Both the position numbers and the translations under genes were made by a program. 64,000 nt of DNA from Thermococcus piezophilus. GTDB taxonomy: Archaea; Methanobacteriota_B; Thermococci; Thermococcales; Thermococcaceae. Numbering within the stretch: the stretch's first letter is position 1; every line of letters begins with the position of its first letter. This document shows, piece by piece, positions 34,538 to 44,835 of this stretch. The notes below the pieces were generated by a model. It was not told where the DNA came from and made no database searches. It saw only the letters and a program-made list of their open reading frames with translations. The DNA lies in contig NZ_CP015520.1 in NCBI RefSeq assembly GCF_001647085.1, positions 1,054,001 through 1,118,000 on the forward strand. The letters run 5' to 3'.

Positions 34538-37500
34538 ATGATCCTTGATGTCGATTACATCACAGAGGACGGAAAGCCTGTCATCAGGATCTTTAAGAAG
34601 GAGAAGGGTGAGTTCAAGATTGAATACGACAGAGACTTCGAGCCTTACATCTATGCACTCCTCAAGGACGATTCTGCCATCGAAGAAGTGAAGAAGATAA
34701 CGGCGAAGAGACATAACACCGTCGTCAAGGTCAAGCGTGCCGAGAAGGTGAAGAAGAAGTTCCTCGGCCGACCTGTTGAGGTATGGAAGCTCTACTTCGA
34801 GCACCCGCAGGATGTCCCGGCCATAAGGGATGAGATAAGGAAGCATCCCGCTGTGGTAGACATCTATGAGTATGACATCCCCTTCGCCAAGCGCTACATC
34901 ATAGACAGGGGCCTCGTCCCCATGGAGGGCAATGAAGAACTGAAGATGCTCGCCTTTGACATCGAGACGCTCTACCACGAGGGCGAGGAGTTCGGAACCG
35001 GGCCCATACTCATGATAAGCTACGCGGATGAGAACGAGGCGAGGGTTATAACCTGGAAAAAGATCGACCTGCCCTATGTTGACGTCGTCTCAACTGAGAA
35101 GGAGATGATAAAGCGCTTTTTGAGGGTTGTTAAGGAGAAGGATCCTGATGTTCTCATTACATACAACGGCGACAACTTCGACTTTTCATACCTCAAAAAA
35201 CGTTGCGAAAAGCTTGGGATAAGCTTCACCCTCGGGCGGGACGGAAGCGAGCCGAGGATACACCGCATGGGCGACCGCTTCGCCGTGGAGGTCAAGGGGA
35301 GGATTCACTTTGACCTCTACCCGGTCATAAGGCGCACCATCAACCTGCCGACCTACACCCTTGAGGTCGTTTATGAGGCGGTCTTTGGCAAACCCAAGGA
35401 GAAGGTATACGCGGAGGAGATAACCCTTGCCTGGGAGAGCGGCGAGGGGCTTGAGCGCGTTGCGCGCTACTCTATGGAAGATGCAAAGGCAACCTATGAG
35501 CTCGGAAGGGAGTTCTTCCCGATGGAGGCCCAGCTTTCGAGGCTGATAGGCCAGAGCCTCTGGGACGTGTCGCGTTCCAGCACGGGCAATCTGGTTGAAT
35601 GGTTCCTGCTGAGGACGGCCTATGAGAGAAACGAGCTGGTACCGAACAAGCCAGACGACAGGGAACTAGCGAGGAGAAGGAACAGCTACGCTGGCGGCTA
35701 CGTTAAGGAGCCCGAGCGCGGACTATGGGAGAACATAGCTTATTTGGACTTCAGATGTCACCCTGCTGATACAAAAGTCATTGTAAAAGGACATGGACTC
35801 GTTAACATAAGCGAGGTCAGGGAAGGTGACTATGTCCTTGGAATCAACGGGTGGCAACGTGTCAGAAAAGTCTGGGAGTACAATTACAAAGGAGAGTTAA
35901 TTAACATCAATGGACTCAGGTGCACTCCTAACCACAAGATACCAGTTGTCACTAAAAACGAGAGACAGACAAGGATAAGGGACAGTCTTGCTAAATCCTT
36001 TTTGACTCGTAAAGTTAAGGGACGGATAATTACAACCCCTATGTTCGAGAGGATAAGTAACTTTGAATCCACTCAGGTCAGTGAAGATGAAGTTCTGAAG
36101 GGAGAACTTGTGGGTATACTGCTTGCAGAGGGGACGTTGCTCAGAAAGGATTTTGACTTGTCACGCACCAAGAGGAGTATATCCCATCAATATCGGGTGG
36201 AGATAACGATTGGAAGCGAGGAGAAAGAGTTCCTCGACAGAATTGTCTACATTTTTGAGAAGCTCTTTGGGGTTACTCCTTCAATCACGAGGAAGGGGGG
36301 AACGAACGCGGTAAAAATCCAAGTGGCAAAGAAAAGGGTTTATCTTGAAATTGAAAAGCTGATGAACAACGTTGAGAATTTGCATGCTCCCTCAGTTGTT
36401 AGGGGTTTCTTTGAGGGTGATGGAACTGTTAACCGCGTTCGCAAGAGTATCGTCATTAGCCAGGGGACAAACAATGGGTGGAAGCTTGAGCTGATTTCAA
36501 AGCTCCTCAATAGGCTTGGAATCCCCTACAGTACTTACGAGTACCAATATACAGAGAATAGAAAGCGTCTCACAAGGCACATACTTGAGATAACAGGCAG
36601 GGATGGACTAATTCTCTTCCAGGTTCTCGCTGGATTCATTAGCTCTCACAAGAACGAGATGCTTCGGGAAGCTATCCAAAGTATAGAAATGAACAGACTC
36701 GAAAACAGCTCTTTTTATGAGCTCAGCGACTTCACCACGAAGAAGGAGTACTATGAGGGCAAGGTTTACGACCTGACTCTTGAGGGTAGCCCCTATTACT
36801 TTGCCAACGGAATACTGACCCACAATTCGCTGTACCCCTCTATCATAATCACACACAACGTCTCGCCGGATACTCTCAACAGAGAGGGCTGCAAGGAATA
36901 TGATGTCGCCCCTAAGGTCGGCCACAAGTTCTGCAAGGATGTTCCCGGGTTCATCCCAAGTCTGCTCGGTGCTCTGCTTGACGAGAGGCAGAAGATAAAA
37001 AGGAAGATGAAGGCTACGATAGACCCCCTCGAGAAGAAGCTCCTTGATTACAGGCAACGGGCAATAAAAATCTTAGCGAATAGCATTCTACCCGATGAAT
37101 GGGTTCCTTTGCTCATTGATGGAAGGCTCAAACTGACGAGAATCGGCGATTTTGTTGATAATGCGATGGATGAGGGGAACCCCCTAAAGAGCAATGAAAC
37201 CGAGGTTCTCGAAGTTTGGGGAATAAATGCCATTTCTTTCAACAGAAAGACAAAGATATCCGAGGTAAGGCCCGTCAGAGCCCTTATACGGCACCGCTAT
37301 CGCGGAAAAGTGTACAGAATAAAATTCTCCTCCGGCAGGAAAATCAAGGTCACGGAGGGGCACAGTCTTTTCACAGTCAAAAATGGGGAACTTGTGGAAG
37401 TTACCGGCGGGAAAGTAAAACCTGGGGACTTCATATCAGTTCCAAGGATGATTAACCTCCCGGAAAGGCATGAGAGGATAAACCTTGCCGATGTTCTCCT

Positions 37501-40500
37501 CAACCTTCCTGAGGAGGAAACCGCCGACGTCGTCTTAACTATACCCACCAGGGGGCGCAAGAACTTCTTTAGGGGCATGCTGAGAACCCTCCGCTGGATT
37601 TTTGAGGGAGAGAAAAGACCCAGAACGGCCCGAAGATACCTTGAACACCTCCAAAAGCTGGGCTATGTCAGACTCAAAAAATCGGCTACGAAGTTCTTGA
37701 TGAGAAAGCTTTAAGGAAATACAGGCGCTCTACGAGGTTCTTGCTGAAAAGGTTAGGTACAACGGCAACAAGAGGGAATACCTGGTTGCCTTTAATGACC
37801 TCAGGGATAAGATAGAGTTTATGCCTGAGGAAGAGCTTAGGGAGTGGAAGATTGGAACCCTCAACGGCTTTAGGATGGAGCCTTTCATTGAAGTCAACGA
37901 AGACCTTGCAAAGCTTCTCGGTTATTACGTTAGTGAGGGTTATGCAGGAAAGCAGAGGAACCAGAAGAACGGGTGGAGCTATTCGGTCAAGCTTTACAAC
38001 AATGACCAGAAGGTTCTCGATGACATGGAGAGGCTTGCATCGAAATTCTTCGGAAAGGTGAGACGCGGAAAGAACTACGTGGAGATGCCCAAGAAAATGG
38101 CCTACGTGCTCTTCAAGAGCCTATGTGGTACACTGGCGGAGAACAAACGAGTTCCTGAGGTCATATTCACCTCCCCCGAAAACGTGCGCTGGGCCTTTTT
38201 AGAGGGGTACTTCATAGGGGACGGCGACCTCCATCCGAGCAAGAGGGTTAGGCTTTCCACAAAAAGCGAGACCTTAGTCAACGGTTTGATAATCCTCCTC
38301 AACTCCCTTGGCATCTCGGCCGTTAAGATAATGTTTGAGAGCGGGGTGTACAGAGTTCTAGTTAACGAAGAACTATCGTTCCTTGGCAACAGCAAGAAGA
38401 AGAACGCCTATTACTTTCACGTAATTCCAAAGGAGATACTCGAAGACGTCTTCGAAAAGAGGTTTCAGAAAAACGTGAGCCCCAAAAAGCTTAGAGAGAA
38501 GATTAAGAGGAGCGAACTTAACCAGGAGAAGGCCAAGAGAATTTCCTGGCTTCTCGAGGGAGACATTGTGCTTGACAGAGTTGAAGAAGTCGAAGTTGAG
38601 GACTACAACGGCTACGTCTACGATCTAAGCGTTGAGGAGAATGAAAACTTCCTGGCAGGATTTGGAATGATATACGCTCACAACAGCTATTACGGGTACT
38701 ACGGCTATCCCAGGGCAAGGTGGTACTGCAAGGAGTGCGCTGAGAGCGTTACCGCCTGGGGCAGGGAATACATTGAGATGACGATAAGGGAAATTGAGGA
38801 GAAATATGGCTTTAAAGTGCTGTATGCGGACAGCGTCACCGGGGACACTGAGATAATCATACGGCGGAAGGGGCGTGTTGAGTTCGTCAGAATCGAGGAT
38901 CTATTTGAAAGGGTTGATTACAGAATAGGTGAGAAAGAGTACTGTACCCTTGATGGAGTTGAAGCCCTGACCCTTGACAACAGGGGGAAACTAGTCTGGA
39001 AGAAGGTTCCCCACGTCATGAGGCACAAAACTGATAAGAAGGTTTATCGCGTTTGGCTTACCAATAGCTGGCACTTGGAAGTTACCGAGGACCACTCCCT
39101 TATCGGCTACATCAACACCTCCAAGGTAAAGCCGAACAGACCGTTAAAGGAGCGGTTTGTTGAGGTTAAACCGGAAGAACTCGGAAAGTCAGTGAAGTCC
39201 CTCATAACGCCGAGAAAGGCCTTAGCCAAGAGCGTAAAACCAAACCCGGTTGCGGTTAAGTTCTGGGAGCTGGTGGGGCTTCTCGTCGGTGATGGCAACT
39301 GGGGTGGTTCTTCAAACTGGGCCAGATACTATGTTGGTCTCGCCTGTGGCAACGACCGGGACGAAATAGCCTGGAAAGTCCTCGAACCACTGAAAGAGAT
39401 GGGAGTAATCTCGAACTACTACGACAAGAGTAGGAAAGGCGACCTCTCGATACTCTCAAAAGGACTGGCGCGGTTCATGGTTAGGTACTTTAAGGATGAG
39501 AATGGGGAGAAGAGGATTCCTGGCTTTATGTTCAACATCCCGCGCGAGTACATTGAGGCTTTTCTTAGGGGTCTGTTTACGGCCGACGGAACGGTCAGCC
39601 TGAGGCGCGGCGTTCCAGAGATAAGGTTGACCTCCGTCAACGGGGTCCTCTTAGAGGACGTTAGAAAGCTCCTCTGGCTCGTAGGGGTTTCGAACTCGAT
39701 GTTCAGGAAAAGCAATCCAAACAGGTACAACGGAAAGGTCAGCGGCACATACTCAAAGCATATCCGCATCAAGGACAAGAAGGCCTTCGCCGAGAGGATA
39801 GGCTTCATCCTAGAAAGGAAGCAGAGGAAGCTCGTCGAAAATCTCAAGGAATCTATGATGAAAAAGAGGGTCTTCAAGTATGACTTTGACCTCGTGCAGA
39901 TTAAGAAAGTTGATGAGATACCCCACAATGGCTACGTCTACGACATAGAGGTCGAGGACACCCACAGGTTCTTTGCCAATGGAATACTCGTCCACAACAC
40001 GGACGGCTTTTATGCGACAATACCAGGAGCGGACGCTGAAACTGTCAAAAAGAAGGCTAAAGAGTTTCTTAAATACATAAACGCCAAGCTGCCCGGCCTC
40101 CTGGAGCTTGAGTACGAGGGCTTCTACAAGCGCGGCTTCTTCGTCACCAAAAAGAAGTACGCCGTTATCGACGAGGAGGGCAAGATAGTAACTCGCGGGC
40201 TGGAGATAGTCAGGCGTGACTGGAGTGATATAGCTAAAGAAACGCAGGCTAGGGTTCTTGAGGCTCTCCTGAAGGACGGTAATGTCGAGAAGGCCGTTAA
40301 GATAGTCAAGGAGATAACCGAAAAGCTGAGCAAGTACGAAATCCCGCCGGAGAAGCTCGTCATCCACGAGCAGATAACGCGCGAGCTGAAGGACTACAAG
40401 GCGACTGGCCCGCACGTGGCGATTGCCAAGCGCCTCACCGCGAGGGGAATAAAAGTCCGCCCCGGCACGATAATAAGCTACATCGTGCTTAAAGGCTCTG

Positions 40501-40700
40501 GAAGGATAGGCGACAGGGCCATACCCTTCGACGAGTTCGACCCAGCAAAGCACAAGTACGACGCTGACTACTACATCGAGAACCAGGTTCTCCCGGCTGT
40601 GATGAGGATTTTGGAGGCGTTCGGCTACCGTAAGGAGGACCTGAGGTATCAGAAGACAAAGCAGGTCGGCCTTGGGGCGTGGTTGAAGCCGAAGAAATGA
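34538..40700 (+). CDS. polB: DNA polymerase B precursor with three inteins, frameshifted in intein 2
   Basis: Family B DNA polymerase with 3'-5' proofreading. Spliced exteins total about 773 residues: 1-406, then 85, 49 and 233. Exonuclease motifs FDIET (D141, E143), YNGDNFDF and [10 protein letters not shown] are intact; polymerase motifs are DFR/SLYPSI (motif A), KILAN/S (motif B) and YAD/TDG (motif C), each interrupted by an intein. V93 of the uracil-sensing pocket is present. ATG 34538 follows GGTG. As written the frame ends at 37714 and resumes before 37821, so no full-length precursor is possible unless the two missing bases in intein 2 are errors. Confidence 0.95.
35756..36826 (+). mobile_element. 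PolB intein 1 (pol-c site), 357 aa
   Basis: Inserted after Arg406 in motif A. It begins with Cys ([10 protein letters not shown]) and ends with His-Asn (ILTHN) before Ser, the residues needed for protein splicing. A LAGLIDADG homing endonuclease is embedded, with motifs [11 protein letters not shown] and [12 protein letters not shown], both retaining an acidic catalytic residue. The frame is intact, so splicing and homing could both be active. Confidence 0.93.
37082..38684 (+). mobile_element. PolB intein 2 (pol-a site), 535 aa if repaired, frameshifted
   Basis: Inserted in motif B after KILAN. It begins with Ser ([11 protein letters not shown]) and ends YAHN before Ser. The length is 1603 bases, two short of a multiple of three. 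One base is missing at the A6 run 37676-37681 and another at the GG at 37724-37725; restoring both gives the continuous sequence of this intein class ([15 protein letters not shown], then [12 protein letters not shown]). LAGLIDADG motifs [12 protein letters not shown] and [13 protein letters not shown] lie in the intact second part. Confidence 0.9.
38832..39998 (+). mobile_element. PolB intein 3 (pol-b site), 389 aa
   Basis: Inserted in motif C between YAD and TDG. It begins with Ser ([12 protein letters not shown]) and ends VHN before Thr. LAGLIDADG motifs [11 protein letters not shown] and [12 protein letters not shown] keep both aspartates. Its frame is intact and its class matches the T. 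litoralis Pol-2 intein. Confidence 0.93.
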
Positions 40701-40849
40701 GTTCTGGGATTCGTGTTTCCTGTCTATTATTTCAACCGAATGGCCCTTTCTTCCTTTGCCCTGTTTCTCCGGCTCTTTGACTTCCATGATGTTTCATTGT
40801 ATCAATCCAAATGTGTTGATTTGGTGGATAAGACTGTTAAAAAGCCAAT

Positions 40850-41545
40850 TTAACCTCCCAACTCCTCCAGCACCTCCAGGATTTTCTCAACGCTCGGCAC
40901 ATCAAAGCCCCTCTCATGGATTCTCTTCATTTCCTCTGCCTCGGGATTAATCCAGACCGCCCACATTCCAGCGCTCAGCGCGCCTTTGAAGTCCTCCGTG
41001 TAGGTATCTCCTACGTGTATCGCTTCACTCGGCTCAACTCCGAAGGCCCTAAGGGGCTTTTCGAACATCTCGGGCATTGGCTTGTAAGCGAAGACCTCGT
41101 CCGCAAAGAAGGTCTTGTCCACGAACTTCATCAGCCCGAAGCGCTCAAGCAGAAGCCTTGTGTAAGAGCCCGGCCAGAACATCACGTTGCCCGTAACGGT
41201 GACCTTCAGGCCCTTCCTCTTGACGCCCTCAAGCGCCTCCTTTGCCCCCGGCAGAACGATTTCATCACCGACCTTAAGAACCGCCCTCGCGGCTGCCCTC
41301 CTTACGACCTCGACCTCTGTTCCGAGGAGCTCCGCCAAAAGTTCCTGGCTCTCCTCTAGGGTCCTCTGAGGATCACCTGCCGTTTCTGCCCTCATGCGCT
41401 TTATCCTCCCCCTTGTGAACATCATGCCTTCCACCACGTCGAGTATGCATACTCCCATGAGCTTGGACAGCTCAGCGGCCATAGCATCGAGCATGACGTT
41501 GAGGTCTAGGAGGGTGTTCCAGACATCGAATGAGGCGAGCTTCAT
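40850..41545 (-). CDS. HAD-superfamily hydrolase
   Basis: A 231-residue HAD phosphatase. Motif I is FDVWNTLL with nucleophile Asp, motif II is VTGN, motif III is the lysine near YKPMPEMF, and motif IV is HVGDTYTEDFKGA with the acidic Mg ligands. The alpha-helical cap lies between motifs I and II. Substrate unknown; small phosphorylated metabolites are typical. ATG 41545 follows GGTGAT. Confidence 0.88.
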   Translation of the reverse strand: MKLASFDVWNTLLDLNVMLDAMAAELSKLMGVCILDVVEGMMFTRGRIKRMRAETAGDPQRTLEESQELLAELLGTEVEVVRRAAARAVLKVGDEIVLPGAKEALEGVKRKGLKVTVTGNVMFWPGSYTRLLLERFGLMKFVDKTFFADEVFAYKPMPEMFEKPLRAFGVEPSEAIHVGDTYTEDFKGALSAGMWAVWINPEAEEMKRIHERGFDVPSVEKILEVLEELGG

Positions 41546-41585
41546 GCGTATCACCGGAGTGAGTTGGGGGAGGGGGAATAAAAAT

Positions 41586-42602
41586 TCAACGGTCCTTGCC
41601 CGAGAGGGTGAAAAGCCCTTCCATAAGCCCCGCCTCTCTCAGGACGGCCTTGATGTTTCTGAAGCGGGAGCGCATGACAAAGAGCTCGTAAAAGCCTTCT
41701 AGGTTGCCCCAGTGTCCGTAGGCCGAGAGGGCCAGATACATGATCTCTTTGGGCTTTAGCGTCCTTCCCAGGCTCTCGTTTAAGGTTCTTAATGCCGGTC
41801 TGATTCTCTCCAGAAGTCCCTCCCGCGCTATGAGGTGGAGCATTAAATCTTCAACGGTGGGCTTCTTCCACTCGATTAGCTCGTCCTCGAAGGGAAGGCC
41901 TATGATTAGGGGAATCACCTCTGTCTTCCCAACCCTAAAACCTGTGGCTGTTTTTTCTGGATAGAACAGAGAGAGCTTCCCGGTTATCGAGGCCATTGCA
42001 CTCTCTCTGTTGTCATCAACATCTATGGCGACTCCTATTTTGTCAACACTGAATTCAAAGACTTCCATCGCTCTGATAAAGTTGCCCAGGTTTCGGATGA
42101 CTCCCGAGTTGCCCTCGCTCGGAATCACTGCCAAAAAGCCATTTTCGTTTCTCAACAGCTCGAAGTTCTCGCGCTTGAAGACCCTCTCAATGAATTTTAG
42201 ATTCGCTGGAACTTCTCTGCTCTCTTTGAACTCGTAGAGCTTCTTAAAAACGGCCTTGAAGAACTTCGCGTCGGTTTTGCCCTCGACGAAAAGGACGCTC
42301 GCCAGGGATGGTCCTCCGGTAAAGCCACCCCGGAGATCGAATTCGAGGTATTTTCTCAGTTCGTAGGCCTCCCTTGTGGTTAGGGTCTTTCCAGTGTCTG
42401 AGTAAATAAGGAAATGTCTCTCGCTCTTGAACCTGCTGAGTATCAGGTCTATGAGCTCGAGGCTCGCTGTTACCACCGTCTCATCGCCTGTGAGCGATCC
42501 AACGATCTCAACGAGCTCCCTTCTATTCTTTCCATACTCCTGGAAAATCAGTGCGTTCTCATCTGCAAAGGCCTCAAATCTCTTTCCAGTGATAATCCTC
42601 AT
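41586..42602 (-). CDS. TOPRIM-like (DUF3226-like) protein
   Basis: A 338-residue protein. The centre contains VLFVEGKTDAKFF and later GVAIDVDDNRES, which read as the glutamate and DxD motifs of a TOPRIM fold, as in OLD-type nucleases and DUF3226 proteins. No ATPase or other domain is recognised. It starts directly after the stop of the DUF2391 gene (TGA-ATG), so the two are coupled. A nuclease or nucleotidyl-transfer activity is inferred from the fold only. Confidence 0.65.
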   Translation of the reverse strand: MRIITGKRFEAFADENALIFQEYGKNRRELVEIVGSLTGDETVVTASLELIDLILSRFKSERHFLIYSDTGKTLTTREAYELRKYLEFDLRGGFTGGPSLASVLFVEGKTDAKFFKAVFKKLYEFKESREVPANLKFIERVFKRENFELLRNENGFLAVIPSEGNSGVIRNLGNFIRAMEVFEFSVDKIGVAIDVDDNRESAMASITGKLSLFYPEKTATGFRVGKTEVIPLIIGLPFEDELIEWKKPTVEDLMLHLIAREGLLERIRPALRTLNESLGRTLKPKEIMYLALSAYGHWGNLEGFYELFVMRSRFRNIKAVLREAGLMEGLFTLSGKDR

Positions 42603-43063
42603 TCACTTCACCATATCAACAGTTATCGCTCCGATGACTGCAAAGGTGCTTATAAGTATGGTCGCGTTGAGGTACTGCTCCGTCGTAAAGTTGGCTATGC
42701 CGTTGATGCCGTAGAGGTATATCAGCCCGGCGGAAATCAGATACGCTATCAGGGTCACCGTGAGAAGTCTTTTTGGGACGTGGAAGAGCTCTTCTTTTTG
42801 AGGTTGCCTATCCGGGACTTCGCAATGAAGAGATACGCAATGGTCAGGGTCATGATGAGGATCACCAAGGAGCGCTCCACGGATATGTCCTTGGCGATTT
42901 CCCAAAGTTCGCCGGTGAAGAGGAATGGAAGGGCGAAGGTTACCGCTCCGATGATCTCCTGGGCTATGTCGTCCCACCCGAGCCTGTCGGGTGCCTTCTT
43001 TTCTTCGATCTCCCTGTGGAGCTCCTCAAGGCTGGCGTATATCTCGTCGAGCTTATTTTCCAT
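42603..43063 (-). pseudogene. DUF2391-type integral membrane protein, frameshifted
   Basis: Two frames combine to a protein of about 153 residues: an N-terminal amphipathic helix (MENKLDEIYASLEELHREIE), four or five membrane helices and the C-terminus TVDMVK. The break is a single missing base at the T5 run 42795-42799 (A5 in coding sense); with A6 the frame is continuous (GNLKKEELFHVPKRLL). ATG 43063 follows GGGGAAAGGA; a longer start at 43141 lacks such a site. Likely sequencing error or recent mutation. Confidence 0.75.
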
Positions 43064-43165
43064 TTCCTTTCCCCTTTCGCCCGTTGGTAAGTGCTCAGGT
43101 CGGGGTTTCATCATCCCATCAGCATTGGATTCACTCATCATCGCAGGAGGATTCTTCTCGGGAAA

Positions 43166-43175
43166 AGTTATAAAC
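43166..43175. promoter_or_regulatory. TATA element between DUF2391 and S-layer-like genes
   Basis: AGTTATAAAC is about 35 bases before the S-layer-like gene, which carries GGTGA close to its ATG. In reverse (GTTTATAACT) the same element could serve the divergent DUF2391 gene. Confidence 0.5.
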
Positions 43176-43206
43176 CTTGAGATTCACTTTAATTCGGTGA
43201 CGAACA

Positions 43207-44676
43207 ATGAAAAAGGCTTTAGCAATGTTTGTGAGCCTTGCGATTCTGAGCTCACTTTTCATGCCAGTTCAGGGAGCCGTTGCGGGCATTAACTCCGCTA
43301 ACTCCATAATAGTTCTTCCCACAACCAAGATAGTGAACGGTGTGCCGCTCCACATCGGTGAAGATGCGATAACCGGCTCGAGGCTTGGGGCTTTTCTGGT
43401 TCTCAATGGCATATCTCATGGAACTTACACCGCCACCGTTTCTGTTCCGGTTGAGTATCACAGTGTGATAATTCCCGATAACAACCAGACATACAAGCTC
43501 AATCCCATTGACATGCCTGACGTTGGGATAAACGTCAGTGACCAGCCGGTTGGTCATGCGGTTGTCGTTCAGGTCAACTTCTCTCGGGTTAGTTTCAACT
43601 CTACCAAGGGGATGGTGGAGTTCCTCGACAGGAGCATCGAAATAATATTCAACGAGAACACCACCCCCCTTAACATTGGAGGGGACTACAAGGTTGTCCC
43701 AACGACTGTGGACGGCAGGGACACTATGTACTTCTACTTTTACACAGAGGCCGATTCGGAATCCAAGGGCTTTGGAGATTCTATCATCGTTGGGGGATGG
43801 AAGATAAAAATGCTGGATATAAATCTCGACGTTTCCAAGATGCTCATCGAACTGACCTACCCCAGCGGCCTCATCAAGACCAAAACGATGACTAAGGACA
43901 AGTACTACGTTATGTATGTCGATGCCAACGGTGCGGAGGATTTCGAGGAGTACGATACCTATCCATCGGCCAGAATAAACGAGCTTCTCGAAGCTGGGGC
44001 GAGGAACGTCTTCCTCTTCACCCCGACGGACTTCTTCGTGGGGATAAACAACGTGCAGATGGTTACCTATGACTACTGGTACTACGAGAAGGTCAAGCAG
44101 TACTCGGATGGCGATGTCTATAATGGACAGTGGGTGTGGGATATAGACCCGGCCAATGGGCTCTACACCCTGTACCTCCACGTGAACGAGAGCCTCGCGA
44201 GCTTCCCGAGGGTCTTTATTGGAGAGGGAGATTCTATAAAGCTACCCACTGAGTGGGGTCTTGAACTAACTGCTGTTTTCACGAGGGATGAGAACGGCGC
44301 CATAACCGGAGTTGAAGGCTACCGCTTCGTCCGCGTTGCCACAGTTACCCGGACGATCTCAATAACCGCCCCAAAGGTTGAAGCGACTGGGAACGTCTAC
44401 GACTTCATCATCGAGGACACCGACCTTACAAGCCTGCCATCTGACAAGAACGTCATCATCATCGGTGGATGGGTTAGCAACAAGGCTTGGATTTTACTCG
44501 AGGATGTCTACGGTAAGGCGGTTATTGACGCCATCAAGGCCGAAGTGGAGCAGAACGGGTACGTGATAAAGGAGATGGACAATTCGGAGAATCCTCAGTA
44601 CAAGGTGATAATACTCGCCGGAAGGACCTATGAGGAAACTAAACTTGCTGTGGAAAAGTTCATGGGAGAAAATTAA
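43207..44676 (+). CDS. Secreted S-layer-like protein
   Basis: A 489-residue secreted protein with a signal peptide (MKKALAMFVSLAILSSLFMP...QGAVA) and mainly beta-rich domains with N-glycosylation sequons. The C-terminal 100 residues contain NVIIIGGWVSNKAWILLEDVYG and VIILAGRTYEETKLAVEKF, the repeated GG motif seen near the end of archaeal S-layer proteins. No transmembrane anchor follows, so it may associate with the S-layer non-covalently or be a minor component. ATG 43207 follows GGTGA. Confidence 0.75.
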   Translation: MKKALAMFVSLAILSSLFMPVQGAVAGINSANSIIVLPTTKIVNGVPLHIGEDAITGSRLGAFLVLNGISHGTYTATVSVPVEYHSVIIPDNNQTYKLNPIDMPDVGINVSDQPVGHAVVVQVNFSRVSFNSTKGMVEFLDRSIEIIFNENTTPLNIGGDYKVVPTTVDGRDTMYFYFYTEADSESKGFGDSIIVGGWKIKMLDINLDVSKMLIELTYPSGLIKTKTMTKDKYYVMYVDANGAEDFEEYDTYPSARINELLEAGARNVFLFTPTDFFVGINNVQMVTYDYWYYEKVKQYSDGDVYNGQWVWDIDPANGLYTLYLHVNESLASFPRVFIGEGDSIKLPTEWGLELTAVFTRDENGAITGVEGYRFVRVATVTRTISITAPKVEATGNVYDFIIEDTDLTSLPSDKNVIIIGGWVSNKAWILLEDVYGKAVIDAIKAEVEQNGYVIKEMDNSENPQYKVIILAGRTYEETKLAVEKFMGEN

Positions 44677-44804
44677 CATCTTATTTTATCCAGTTTCTCT
44701 AATTTTACCATCCTTTATTTGAGCCCGGAAATTTTCATATTTTTGATTTAAACGCTGAGTAATGCTTCTTTTAATTAATAAGTTTTTTGGTAGTGTGGGG
44801 TAAG

Positions 44805-44812
44805 TTTATATA
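44805..44812 (+). promoter_or_regulatory. TATA box of MFS transporter gene
   Basis: TTTATATA in GTAAGTTTATATACTC lies 24-31 bases before the ATG at 44836 with no ribosome binding site between, so the mRNA is probably leaderless. Confidence 0.6.
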
Positions 44813-44835
44813 CTCAAACCTTTATCTAAACGTTC

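Noticed and set aside
39810-40787. 325-residue minus-strand frame across the polB end
   Set aside because: Antisense to the conserved C-terminal extein and intein 3.
43252-44181. 309-residue minus-strand frame
   Set aside because: Antisense to the S-layer-like protein, which has a proper signal peptide and ribosome site.
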